From Platerodrilus igneus (lineage: Eukaryota > Arthropoda > Insecta > Coleoptera > Lycidae): DNA of 64,000 nt. This document shows, one piece after another, positions 11,296 to 21,618 of the stretch. Numbering within the stretch: position 1 is the first letter of the stretch; each line of letters starts with the position of its first letter. The stretch covers positions 1,860,001 to 1,924,000 of the forward strand of contig JARFIW010001458.1 of the NCBI GenBank assembly GCA_036346225.1, written 5' to 3'. Both the position numbers and the translations under genes were made by a program. Below the pieces are notes generated by a model that saw only the letters and a list, made by a program, of their open reading frames with translations, made no database searches and was not told the origin of the DNA.

Positions 11296-13430
11296 TTACA
11301 ATTGCTTCCGAGCTTCTTTGTATTCCGTGCAAAGTTCATCAATATCTTCATCATTGATGTCTTCATCAGATTCGTCGTCTAGGTCACTATCCTTTAGGTT
11401 GTAGCAGTTATGACATATAAATAAGTCATCCTCGCTGGGTATGTGCTGTTTATGGTCAACAGGAATACAAAATTCATTATAATAAAGATGACAATCATCG
11501 CATTGTAGTTTATTGGATTTAATATCTTTTGAACAAATAGAACACTGAACTTTTTGTTTCGAATTCATCTTATTGCTAGACTGTTTTTTATTTAATTTTC
11601 CCTCTGTCTTCCGTTTTCTTTCTTGTTTTTGCTTTTCCTGCTCTTCTTTTAACTCTTGTTTTTTTCCTAACATTTCTTGGTATCGTGCAGACGTTATAGC
11701 AAAAGGAAATCGTTCGATGTTACGTTTACCTTTTATTTGCGGTGCACACGGAGAAGTTAAGAAACTGCCTAACAAATTGTGTTTAACAATAATTTTACTG
11801 GTAGATGGTACGTCATAAATAATATGGTTATTTTGTTGAGTTGGGAAATCGCTAGTATCGGGTTGAAGAGAAATATTTATATTTTCGATACCACTTTGTT
11901 CTGATTGAATTTGAATGTTTTTAACGGGAGATGAGATGACTATATTTTGTATAATATTAATTTTTGTTTCTTGATATACTAGTACATTTGAGTTTACCGA
12001 ATGTTTTGGATCATGTTCAAAAAAATTCCAAATTTTGAATAACAAACTCAAATTTTCATCGGTATGCAGATTACTCTTTGGATTTTTTTTAATATCCTGT
12101 AAACTTTGAATTTTTTGAGGACCTAAGATATTTACAAGGGTGGTATAGTCCAGCTTGGGTTGCTTTTGAGATTCTTCTGGAATCTTTAAATTTTGAGTTA
12201 ATTCTTTACCTAATCATTTTGTGTAAGCCTTTTTTCATAGCTTGCTCTAATATAGAAGCAAATACAACTTTATTCACCACTTCACCTGGATGTTGTTTTT
12301 CCCATTCTCTTACTGACTACCGCCAAGCTTCTTTAACTGGACGGAAAATAGAAACATCGCAGGGTTGTAAAATTCTTGTAGCATTAGGATAAAGTGCAAA
12401 TATTTCAATTTGCATTTATTTCATAAAATACTTAATTGCTAACTTAAGTGACTCTTGTGGCCATCAACGAAAAGACTGACCGGCAGTTTAATATTGTTTT
12501 CAGTTAAGTAGGGGTAAAAGATTATTTGCAATATACTGATAAAATGTTTCTGCTGTCATCCAGCCATTATCGTTTCTGTCCACACCTCATTTAGGATTAA
12601 TGCTGTTAACAACTTTTTCGGGGATACGCTGATAAGGATAAATAACCATGGGCACGCAAATTTTACCGTCTGCTGAACACGTAAACGTAACAGTGATGTT
12701 TTCTTTTGAACTGCTTTGTTCGACACTATAGACATTCTTTGAATCTCTCATTGCAAATACTTTTCCAGTGGAAGGGCATATTTGATATCCCGACTCATCC
12801 TCATTAAAAATTCTTGAAGGATCTTTAATAACATCTTCTAGCTGTTTTTCTTTCATATAACCTTCGATGTTGGTAAACCAGTTTCTAATATCTTGCTCCA
12901 ACACACATGCGCTAGCTGCCGTTACTCCTTCACTTGTCCTTTTAGAAACTTCTGGATGTCGTTTCAAAAATCCCTAGTGTTAAAAATAAATCACAAAAGC
13001 TGATTAAAGTACGTGTCTTGATTATTCACTTTTAGCCATTCATCTCCAGGCCGATTATTTTTAAACTTGTTGGGACGCGAATTTTCTATTAAAAATCGTT
13101 TTACACTGCTTTTTAAATCATTAGCCTTCTTTGGGAATTCTTTCGAAGCAGTGTCTTTTATCCATCTGCAATTATTAATGCTGTTGACTAAGATTAAAAA
13201 CGATAACCATACCTAACCAGAGTATTTTCTCCTTCGCAAAGTTAAAATAGGTGACGGTCCTAACGTATCTTTATGTTTAGGATGTTTTAATTTAAATTCA
13301 ATAGTGGATTTTGGAATTCCATATTTTTTTCAACTGTTCGATATGACTCAATGCCATTTTTGATATCCTTAACAGCTTCTTTAAGTTTCACCTTATCGTA
13401 TTTTCTAAGTTTCCGCATAGTCAATACCAC
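11296..13430 (-). pseudogene. Pogo-like transposase with C-terminal PHD-like zinc region, frameshifted
   Basis: Read on the minus strand, the gene starts near 13430 with a pipsqueak-type helix-turn-helix (KYDKVKLKEAVKDIKNGIES, after a frame change GIPKSTIEFKLKHPK). NNRPGDEWLK follows. From 12967 it continues RHPEVSKRTSEGVTAAS, DIRNWF and DPSRIFNEDESGYQICPSTG. That block holds the first catalytic Asp (NEDESG) of the DDE domain. GWMTAETFYQYI and ALYPNATRILQPCDVSIFRP, with the third acidic residue in QPCD, come later but in shifted frames; the middle DGHKSH block is damaged near 12460-12500. The last open part (12051-11296, 251 codons) ends with CSIC, CDDC, a single C and CHNC, a PHD-like C4-x-C3 array in which the usual His is Asn, then an acidic tail. 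Such PHD-tailed pogo transposases occur in insects. At least four breaks make it nonfunctional as read. Confidence 0.8.
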
Positions 13431-13553
13431 AATCCTAAAAACCAATTTCATTGATTGGACGGATAAATCTAGTCATTGGACAGGTGCCCAATAACTGTCA
13501 AATTGATTAATAAGTGATTTATACTTCAACCTGTAGCTAGTTTGACATAAATA

Positions 13554-15000
13554 CATTAATAATAATAATGACTTCTTTATTGAGAACTTGTACATTTCTA
13601 CATGTGTACATAAAATAGAAAAAAAAATAATAAACTAATTACAAAGTTTACAAATGGTGAATTTATCGCCAGCTTTCGATTTCTTTCAATTTATCATTGG
13701 CGAAACCTCAAGTTAATAAACAATAGAAAATATTAACTTAGTAATCGGATTTGTATACCTATTATTAAATAAAAATGCAAAGTTATTTGAACGTTAAACG
13801 AAAAACATAGAGGGATGGGGAAGGACGGAAACGGATGGGAATGGGGTACAATAGGAAGCATATCACATGAAAGTTAGGTCTTGTTGAAGAAATACAGTTT
13901 GATTTTATTTTTGAAAATACTAATTGAATTAGATATTTTAATATCTATCGGAAGCAAATTCCATTGTCGAATAGCTTTAACAGTAAATGAGTCATTGTAG
14001 AAATTAGTTCTATGAATTGGAATTGTAAAATAAACATTATCAGTCGATCTTGTTGAGTACTGTCCTGACAAAAGGTGAAAATTAGTTTGTAGGTACAGAG
14101 GAGTATGTATTTTTACCACTTTGTAAAGTAGTACAGCGCAATGCATACTACGTCTGTCGTCCATGGTTAACCAATCTAGTTCATTCCTGTATGGAGAAAT
14201 GTGTTCAAATTTAGGTAAGTTATAAACAAATCTGATTCCAACATTCTGTAAACGTTGGAGTTTGTTATGCAGATACCCAGCCATATCTGTAAATACTACA
14301 TCAGCGTATTCTATTTTTGGAACTAAAAGTGCATTGACTAAACGTAAGCGAGCTTGGAACGGAAGAAAATTTTTTAATAACGCTAGCTTATGGAAGTAAA
14401 AAAGAAATTTTGACTAATTTTATTTACATGTGGAATCAAGGATAAAGTATCATCGATATGGATACCTAGGTTTCTAACTACACTACTAAAAGGTATTATG
14501 GTGTCAATAAATTTTATATCGGTAAGGGTGTTCTCCTGTATAAGTACTTTATTATAAGGTAAGCTAATAATAATGCATTGGGGTTTTTTAAGATTAATTG
14601 CTAGATCATGCCTATTAATCCAATCAGCTATTTTGCTCAAATCTTCATTTATTAGACCAATTGTAGTATTAATATGCTGTACCTCTGAATGCCTGTATAT
14701 TTGAAAATCATCAGCAAATAAATGATAACGACTGGTTAAACCTTTACTAATAGAGGCAATAAACAAACTAAAAAGCAACGGCCAAAGTACACTACCTTGG
14801 GGAACACCCTTGGTAACTACTACCCAATTAGAAGATCCACTTCTGGCTTGTATACGTTGTTCACGTTCGGTTAGGTAGGATTCAAACCATGTAATGACAG
14901 CCACAGATAAATTATACATTTTTAAATAAACTAGTAGGATGTCAGGATCAACTAAATTAAAGGCATTGAAAATTATAGGAATATAGAGTAAGTATATTTG
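13554..15000 (-). mobile_element. CR1/L2-like LINE, 5'-truncated, nested in the pogo-like element
   Basis: The minus strand contains the second half of a LINE reverse transcriptase and its C-terminal domain. It ends at an (ATT)n run (plus coordinates 13554-13569), a microsatellite-type 3' tail. The 5' edge lies near 14975-15000. There the pogo-type sequence containing CCTGTCCAATCACTGG changes abruptly into the RT motif A region. Truncation inside RT is the usual outcome of target-primed insertion. I could not identify a convincing target duplication. Confidence 0.75.
13874..14975 (-). pseudogene. CR1/L2-like reverse transcriptase, C-terminal two thirds, one frameshift
   Basis: The first visible block, FNAFNLVDPDILLVYL, is motif A; the catalytic Asp of DLSKAFD lies just upstream and is lost. 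Next come WFESYLTEREQRIQ, KGVPQGSVLWPLLFSLFIAS (normally LGPLLF) and HLFADDFQIYRH with the FADD catalytic box intact, then the thumb WINRHDLAINLKK. The frame closes at 14383. It resumes after a change in a homopolymer T run near 14400 as MAGYLHNKLQRLQNVGIRFV and ends with AIRQWNLLPIDIK and SISIFKNKIKLYFF, the usual C-terminus of this clade. Apart from that single homopolymer break the remnant is well preserved, so it is a relatively young insertion or the break is a sequencing error. The endonuclease and first RT blocks are absent. Confidence 0.85.
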
Positions 15001-15444
15001 TCCAGTGATTGGACAGGTATTCCATAACAAAATTAATTAAATTTTTTAGTGTAGTTTTTGGACAGTCATAATTACTTCAAACTGAATATGTCTATTGTTC
15101 TACACCATGTAACATAGGGAGTAGAAGTATGTTCAATACACACTTGTAACAAAAAATAAAAGCTATCCTCAATAAATAACACTTGGTTTACAAACAATTC
15201 AGAACCAATGCTTAACACAATGTTTAGCTGTCATGTCACTCACATAACCTAGTAATATTTACCGCCATAATCACAAGTAAGGTTAAAGTCAGAAGGAAGA
15301 CATAAGAATTGAAGCAAATTAATGACAAACACTGCCATCTAGTGAAATATGGTCTTTTTAGCACTTGTAGAAATCTTATGATGTTAAGCTAAGACTGTGA
15401 TGTCCAATAATAGTTTTGTGTCCAATAACTGTCTATTTACCCTA

Positions 15445-16824
15445 GTAATGTATATATTAATTAGAATAAAAGAACTAACCCTAACATTATGTTAATCAAG
15501 CTCGTTGGGACATTTTACTTTGTCTACGAACACAACCTAACGAGATTTACTTAGGAGGGCAGTTTAAATTTTGTCGTAACAATGGTTCCAGTATCGATTT
15601 TAAAGAAGTCGTCTTCCTGGTTTCCTGATAAATTTGTTTCAACAAATTATTAATTTCTACCTTAAATAAGCGAACTATTCAACTAAAGTTAATTTACTAC
15701 TCCAGTCATTTATTGGTTCAATTAGAAAGGGTGAGCACTGGATACGTTCGAAGGTAGGAAGAGAAAGTTTACTGTTCAGCGAACTGACAACTATATTTAA
15801 TGTGGTTGGTTATTTAACCTGGGAATTTCATTATACCTAATATCTAATTACTTACATTTATGTAACGATCGGTGTGCTTTGTGTTACGGACAAGTCGCTG
15901 TAACGTGGGGAAAGACACTAAACTGTAGCAGTCTAATTATCTCTCTTACGATCTTCACAAAACTGAATTTTAATTAAAGAATTTCGTAGTCTCCCTTTAG
16001 TATCGGTTTGGAGTTGCGCTAAAATTTAACTCTTAAATATAAGTGACGTTGCACAAGGACATTTGTACATCAAAACTTTGTATTTGCTAGTTTCTCAACT
16101 AAATTCAAAATAACGAAACATTAACATGTTAACATCGCAGTTAAATCTCTCATTCTGTGGCTATAAAAATAAAGTACCGAAGTTAAGGTTACTCCTTGAG
16201 TGGATAAAACCCCTATATTCCAAACATTTTGTTAAACAACCGTCTAACGAATGATAACACGATTCTTGTAAAGCGCTGGCAGTGGTACAGTTAATTATGT
16301 CATCCCCTTTCCAATTCTACAGCCATTGTTCAATTGAACCTGCATTTGTTTGGGCTATATTGCGTACCTATACGAACGATTGCCTGCGATTGATTTATTC
16401 AATACTGTTGTGTTCCGGCATTCTGATAAAATTAAGCAAATAAATGATTATGGTTTTTAGGTTTGGGTGGAGTTTCGTCTAACATTTTAGGCTTATTCTG
16501 GTTTATGGAATCGGATTATCTTTGCATTTTATATTAGTTCCAAAATAAAGCATGGTTTGTTAGCTTTGTGATTGAATATATATTTCCAATCTCTGATTAT
16601 GCTTGTTGAGCAGAAAAAGTTTCCATTAACAAATTTGAATTTATGGTATTTCTTTTAAAAAAAATTCTACTGCATAGAAATTCAATTAACAAGTAGTAAC
16701 ACGCATAATTAAAATCGTTTCGGTTAAAAAGCTGGCCCCGAACTACCATTTATATTTCTTCAAGAGCTTATTACTGGAAGCACTTATGAGAATATGGAAA
16801 ATTAACTAAAGGTGCGGTCGATAA
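15445..16824. other. AT-rich stretch between two transposons, no gene seen
   Basis: About 1.4 kb with no recognisable coding, RNA or repeat feature. Confidence 0.5.
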
Positions 16825-16919
16825 TACGAGGGTAAGGTGAAAAGTTCTCGGCCTGCAATGAAAGACTGCAATTTTCAGTAAAAAAAAGATTTTATTTTTG
16901 GACACAATCTCCCTTAATT

Positions 16920-17310
16920 TCAACACACTTGGTCCAGCGTTTCTCCAACATCAGTATTGCGTCCCGGAAGTGAGAATCTGGAAGACTGAAAATATTCGTC
17001 TACGGATCTCTCAACTTTTTCATTGGACATGAAGCGCTTCCCAGAAACAAATTTCTTCAAGTTTGTGAACAGATAGAAGTCTGAGGGCGCCAAATCAGGG
17101 GAATAGGGGGGATGGTCGAAGAAGTCGTACCCTAAATCCGTCAATTTTCCCATCGCCAACGCACCCTTGTGTGCAGATTCGTTGTCTTGGTAAAAGATGA
17201 TTTTTTTCTTTTTCAAGTCAGGCTTCTTCTCCCGAATTTTGGCATCCAGCTGGTCAAGAAGGGTGGAGTAATATTGGCCTGTAATTGTTTCTGCTTTTTT
17301 CAAGGTAATC
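16920..17310 (-). pseudogene. Mariner transposase, C-terminal half
   Basis: The minus-strand frame begins KKAETITGQYYSTLLDQL and contains IFYQDNESAHKGA with the second catalytic Asp. Exactly 34 residues later comes the third Asp in HPPYSPDLAPSD, then FYLFTNLKKFVSGKRF. This D(34)D spacing defines mariner rather than Tc1. It cuts and pastes the element at TA sites in the nucleus. The N-terminal half lies at 24797-25422, beyond the LTR element; the residues on either side of the insertion (GILIID and YLEKAE-type) join without gap once the insertion is removed. The last residues after GETLDQV are the normal end. Confidence 0.9.
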
Positions 17311-17313
17311 TAT

Positions 17314-18046
17314 TGTTACGTATTGATTTACAAGTCCATTATTAATTAGTATTAGTCATACACATTTTAGCCTTTGTTCAATATCGATGCAGTCATATTT
17401 CCTGATGACCAATTCTCACGAGAAAGTTAACAGGAAACATGAAACACGCACGATACGGCCAACCAAGAAATTCAGATTAGTAAACCAGTGGCAAACCACT
17501 ATCTGTATGTTCTCATTAATATTTCAGGGAAACATTTATCATGTTAGATATGATTGTTTATAAAAGTGGTAGCGACTGGCTAACTATGGCTCTTCGCTCT
17601 GCTCTCTTCCCTTTAGTTAGTCTGTCTCCGAGTGACCTCAGCGGTCATATTAATACAGTATAAAATGTAGTCAAGCAGCGAACCGCACGTCCCCTTAAGG
17701 GAGGCGGCGAATACTTCTTAGCATGTAAGTAATCTTTTATGTAACTTAATTGTAAGGCTGATCCTGTACAAATGCTGCTCGCTTATTTATTATATGTATC
17801 ATACTTTAGCTCTATTCCAATCATTCTTACCCCAGCTTAAATTGAGTGGTCATTAGAGTAACGAGGACTATGTTCCTCTAGTTATTGTCACCAGGGTGGT
17901 GACTGGTGGAAAGCCCCAAATAAACAAGGCGTGTAGAAGTAGGTGACTGGTAGGCGGTCCCGCAACTGTAACTAATTACAGTGCTACGTTAAGAGTAAAC
18001 CCTTAAAACAGCACACTTAACAAGTGGTCCAGTTTACCCCTTAACA
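17314..18046 (+). repeat. Left LTR (733 bp)
   Basis: Begins TGTTACGTATTGATTTACAA and ends CCCCTTAACA. A TATAAAA box is at 17559-17565 and an AATAAA-type signal (CCAAATAAACAAGG) near 17916. The four differences from the right LTR that I noticed are all one-base homopolymer length changes (GGG/GG, CCCC/CCC, AAA/AA, AAAA/AAAAA). Confidence 0.92.
17559..17565 (+). promoter_or_regulatory. LTR TATA box
   Basis: TATAAAA within the left LTR, matched at 24306-24312 in the right LTR. Position about 245 bases into a 733-bp LTR fits a U3/R promoter. Confidence 0.6.
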
Positions 18047-18070
18047 ATTGGTGGAGGTCGCCGGTTCCGC
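18047..18070 (+). other. Candidate primer binding site
   Basis: ATTGGTGGAGGTCGCCGGTT directly follows the left LTR. It starts with the TGG complementary to a tRNA CCA end. I cannot assign the tRNA. Confidence 0.55.
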
Positions 18071-18712
18071 ATTTAACGGCTCCGAGTTTAGCAAGTGATG
18101 GAGATACCATGGGTAACAATGTGTTACAAAAATTAACCTATCAGTACTGAAAAATATACGCAAATTCTATCCTACAATTGAACGACCACTATGAACAAGA
18201 AACTAACGCAATCGCTTAGCTTATATATTTTACGCTAATTGACTAACAAACCATTAAATTATTAAATGCTTTTCATTATCATATTCACAATATGTAAGTA
18301 TAAAAACAAAAATAGAATAAAAATTCGCACAATCTCATTTACAACACCAAACCACAAGTGATAACCATTATCACAGAGTTTCGCTAACACAGCGATAAAC
18401 AAGTACTAGAAAATAATGTGTGAAACAAATTAACAAACTTATCGGAAACGTCCTACTACGAAAAAATATGCATAGCATTTTGGGCAGTATACTTTTGATA
18501 CTTCGCAGAAGACGGCGTATAAAACAAAAACCTCAAGTTCAAACTCATTAACTTTAGAATAACACGGTATGTATTAAAGAGAATTTTTCTTTCTTTTGCT
18601 TTTAAACCTAAAGCTGCATATGTGATCAGATATTATCACACTATAATAAAAGTAATTCCACCGCAACGGTAGTTTTATTGAAATAACCATAATTTACATA
18701 CAAATTACGAAA

Positions 18713-19233
18713 ATGAATTCAAAACGATGTCGTACTTGTTTGACAAATAAAACAATTTAAACTATTTAAAGCTACAAACCAACACCGAAAGAGTAAAATC
18801 ACTCAAGGAAAAACTATCGACCTGTATACCCAACCAAAAATCTGAATTTTTGAAGAAAGTTTCATTTGCACAAATTGCGAAAATATCATCAATAACTTTT
18901 ACGCATTGTCAACAGTTTCAAAATACATCGAAACTGTTATAAACGAAGAAAACGAAGCGGCAGAGTCGAACAAACCATCGTTGGAATCAATATGTCAATC
19001 GGGTGCGATATTCCGGAACAGCTCAAAAATGTACAAAACGAATTTTTAACCTCAACATAAACAATGAAGAACAGCAAATTTTGAATCAACAAAACAAAAG
19101 AAAACTAAACTTATTATACGCAGCGCGACTTGCCCAATCTGTTCATTCAAAACCACTAACGATGATTTATTTTCAAGTCACATTCGTGATCATATTAAGC
19201 TGCAACCAGCAAAGAAAAACAATAACTGATTGC
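18713..19233 (+). pseudogene. Broken ZAD/C2H2-like zinc-finger frame inside the LTR element
   Basis: An ATG at 18713 opens MNSKRCRTCLTN, the CRxCL opening of an insect ZAD (zinc-finger-associated) domain, but stops at 18758. In the frame starting one base later, KLFKATNQHRKSK runs on. Then, after one stop, comes FEESFICTNCENIINNFY, a second C-x2-C about 45 residues after the first, which is ZAD spacing. In the same frame near 19122-19200 follows SATCPICSFKTTNDDLFSSH and IRDH, a C2H2 finger (C-x2-C-x12-H-x4-H). The linker 19040-19110 is open only in another frame. Breaks sit next to A or T runs. The homology is judged by eye and short, so it may be coincidence. If real, the retroelement carries part of a host transcription factor family not normally found in retrotransposons. 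Confidence 0.38.
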
Positions 19234-19259
19234 AAACCGCATTTTCTAATTAAATATTG

Positions 19260-20065
19260 GTAAGCCGTAAAGTCCCAATTTCAATCTAATTGTAATTTTC
19301 CTCAGACAGTTTTACGCATTAATTTTATTTCACTTAAAATTTCCTCTAAGCAAAGTTCAGCCAAAAGTTAAATTTACTTACAATAAACTATTTTCTTCTT
19401 TCACCAATATTTTCCTTTTTGATAGCAGCATGGTGGATGTCAGCAGACCAGTTGTATTTAAATTTAAACAACTAAGGCTGATGACATTCCACAAGCATCA
19501 CTTTCATTATTTTGAAAATTCACCCAATTTCACTTCACATTATGTTGGAGATGCCACGTTTAAAATACCCTTACATTTAGGAAACCAAAAATTCTTACTT
19601 GTATACGAAAAAACGTGCAATAAAAAATTTTGAAAATTATTACATAAAATTAGTAACGTACAAATACTTTCATGAACAAAATTTATCAGTTATCAACCAC
19701 AAAACCGCAGAGCAATGTAGAACAGACTGTTGAACTTTTAAAGTTATTTTTAAAAAGGAAACTATTTAATTATAGAATACAGAGCACATGTTTTGAAATT
19801 TTTAATATTTTTTCTTAAACTTTACTATTAAAAGGGACAAACCTTTAATTAAAAATAAGTAAAATTTTATATATTCAATTTAAGTTAGGAAAAATCCACT
19901 TTCAGGATTTCACCGAATTCTGCTTTTAAAGCATTTATCAAAATAGTGATAAACTTAAGAACCATTTTGAATTAATTAAATGAAATAATTATATTCAAAC
20001 AAGCATGTCATAAAAGGAACTAAATAAAGAGATGAAATAGAACTTGAATAGGAAATTCTTATTCT
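19260..20065. other. LTR-element interior, no recognisable content
   Basis: A 67-codon plus frame at 19430-19633, rich in His, Phe and Lys, follows a splice-acceptor-like CCTTTTTGATAG. I do not recognise it and would not call it a gene. Confidence 0.4.
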
Positions 20066-20360
20066 TTATGCAAAGTTACCGGCACAGTTGTCATTAAATT
20101 CGTTAAATAACGATAAGATAAGGCCAGACTTACGTGGAGTCAGCCTAGTTGTTCGGAACTTCATAGTTATGTAGCCCAGGATGGCAACACACAAAAACGT
20201 ACAAAACGTTACATTAAAACATGAAAAAGGATGTTTTAGTAATAGTATTAAGTACACAGAGGTACTTAATCGCTTTCCGGTCCGAACAATTACTGTGGAA
20301 ATTTTGAAAAATTTAAAGTATTAAAAAAGGAGTTATTCGTGATTGAAAATTCAGTCATAA
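20066..20360 (-). repeat. Diverged duplicated module, copy 1
   Basis: Shares with 20888-21180 a series of blocks in the same order: CCGGCACAG, GACTTACG, GTCA..CTAGTTGT.CG, then CCGGTCCGAACAATTACTGT. On the minus strand these read ACAG, AATTGTTCGGACCGG, FRTTRLTPR and the splice-donor-like GTAAGT. A 63-codon minus frame with a hydrophobic run (FCTFLCVAILGYI) spans this copy. It could be a duplicated exon or a duplicated noncoding repeat; no function is assigned. Confidence 0.5.
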
Positions 20361-20887
20361 AGACATAGCATATCATTATTGAGAGAATTCCAGTGAATCA
20401 TTTTTAATTTAAACGTAATTTCAAATTATTATAAACTTATTTTATACAACGCAACTTCAACGCTAAAATAAATTATTGAATAACGATTTATTTGTCATAT
20501 CTATAAAATGCAGCTTCGCAATTACTACGCTTTTAATTATGCTTAAAATTAATTTATAATATACTTTTACAATATTAGACTAACGAACCGTAAAATTAGC
20601 AAACGCTTTACACTAACATATTAATTTACGATTTTAGGACACTAGTATAGGAATGTTTGGTAAACAGCCATTCAATTAGATTTTAGTTACACAAAATTAA
20701 AAGCAACACGCATCCTAACTCAGGTATTTTAAGATAGTGATAGGGAAATTTTCAAGGAATGTGTCATCGTAAACAGAAACAGGATAAATAAGGTAATTTG
20801 AAATTATCTCAATGTTAACTTTATAATTATATCCAAAAGGCAGACATCTTTCAGTCAGGCAAAGATTTTAGTATTGATGTATATTTA

Positions 20888-21180
20888 TCCGGCACAGCTA
20901 TCAATAAAATCAACGTACCCGATGATGGACGTTGAGGTAGGAGTGACTTACGAAGGGTCATTCTAGTTGTACGAAAATAATAGGGTATAACCCCTGTATA
21001 GGTAGTAGTCGTCAGTAATACGACAATAGTGTAATAAGGTATCGAAAATTCGTTTTACGATAACGATACTAGGACAGTACAAGTCCAGATAAACCGGTTC
21101 GTACAATTGCTGTGAAAATTTAATTCAATTAAGGAACAACTAGTGAGATTTTAGGTTGAAAGATAAGTCAAATTAAATGT
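20888..21180 (-). repeat. Diverged duplicated module, copy 2
   Basis: Second copy of the module at 20066-20360. Minus-strand FRTTRMTLRKS matches FRTTRLTPRKS of copy 1 and is again followed by GTAAGT. The region between the matched ends is strongly diverged and has in-frame stops here. Confidence 0.5.
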
Positions 21181-21499
21181 ATGTAATTGATACCATATTT
21201 TAAAAATAGGGATGTGATTCAAAATCTAACCAATTCAGTCACTTGGAAATTATAAAACCAAATGACTATAAATGAACTGGTCATATCGCACTTACAGCTT
21301 ATATATACAATTTCTACACTAGATCACAAGTAGAACAATCAGGTTATATGAGTTATATTATAAAAATTATCATGTGTATTTTATGTATTTCGTTTTCATT
21401 CTCCACCACGGACACTCAAAATAAGCGTACCAAGTTGAAAGGTCGCTGAGTGTGAGATATTAAATAGTCAATTTCTATTTAACGCATCTGCCTGCTAGA

Positions 21500-21618
21500 G
21501 ACTGTGCAAGTATGCTATGGGATCGCACAGCCCACTCGGTTAATTTGGAAGATCGCTAAGTGTAAAAACACTACGATCGGAGGTTCGAATCCCCACCGAG
21601 GCAACTTAAAGTTTTTTT
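21500..21618 (+). ncRNA. tRNA-like sequence, probably a SINE head
   Basis: GGTTCGAATCC at 21582-21592 is a perfect RNA polymerase III B box. Sequence 21534-21540 (ACTCGGT) can pair with 21595-21601 (ACCGAGG) in six of seven positions, as an acceptor stem. GGTTAATTTGG at the A-box position and an AGTGT/ACACT stem lie between. A T run at 21612-21618 could end pol III transcription. At 68 bases with a weak T stem it is not a normal tRNA gene, so a tRNA-derived SINE or decayed tRNA is likely. A separate CTGTGC/GCACAG stem sits just upstream (21502-21530). Confidence 0.45.

Larger units (their letters stand above)
10934..15442 (-). mobile_element. Pogo-like DNA transposon with subterminal repeats, carrying a nested LINE
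   Basis: The termini form an inverted pair: left GTGTAAATAGGCAATTATTG at 10934, right (read on minus) GGGTAAATAGACAGTTATTG ending at 15442. Both continue GACAC. TA dinucleotides flank both sides at 10932-10933 and 15443-15444, the target duplication of the Tc1/mariner/pogo superfamily. A minus-strand transposase lies inside. A CR1-like LINE at about 13554-15000 interrupts the leader between the 5' terminus and the gene; without it the element is about 3.1 kb. The core of the terminus, TTATTGGACA, recurs at least seven more times internally (11134, 11175, 13451, 13472, 13488 reversed, 15005, 15055, 15401 reversed). Confidence 0.85.
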
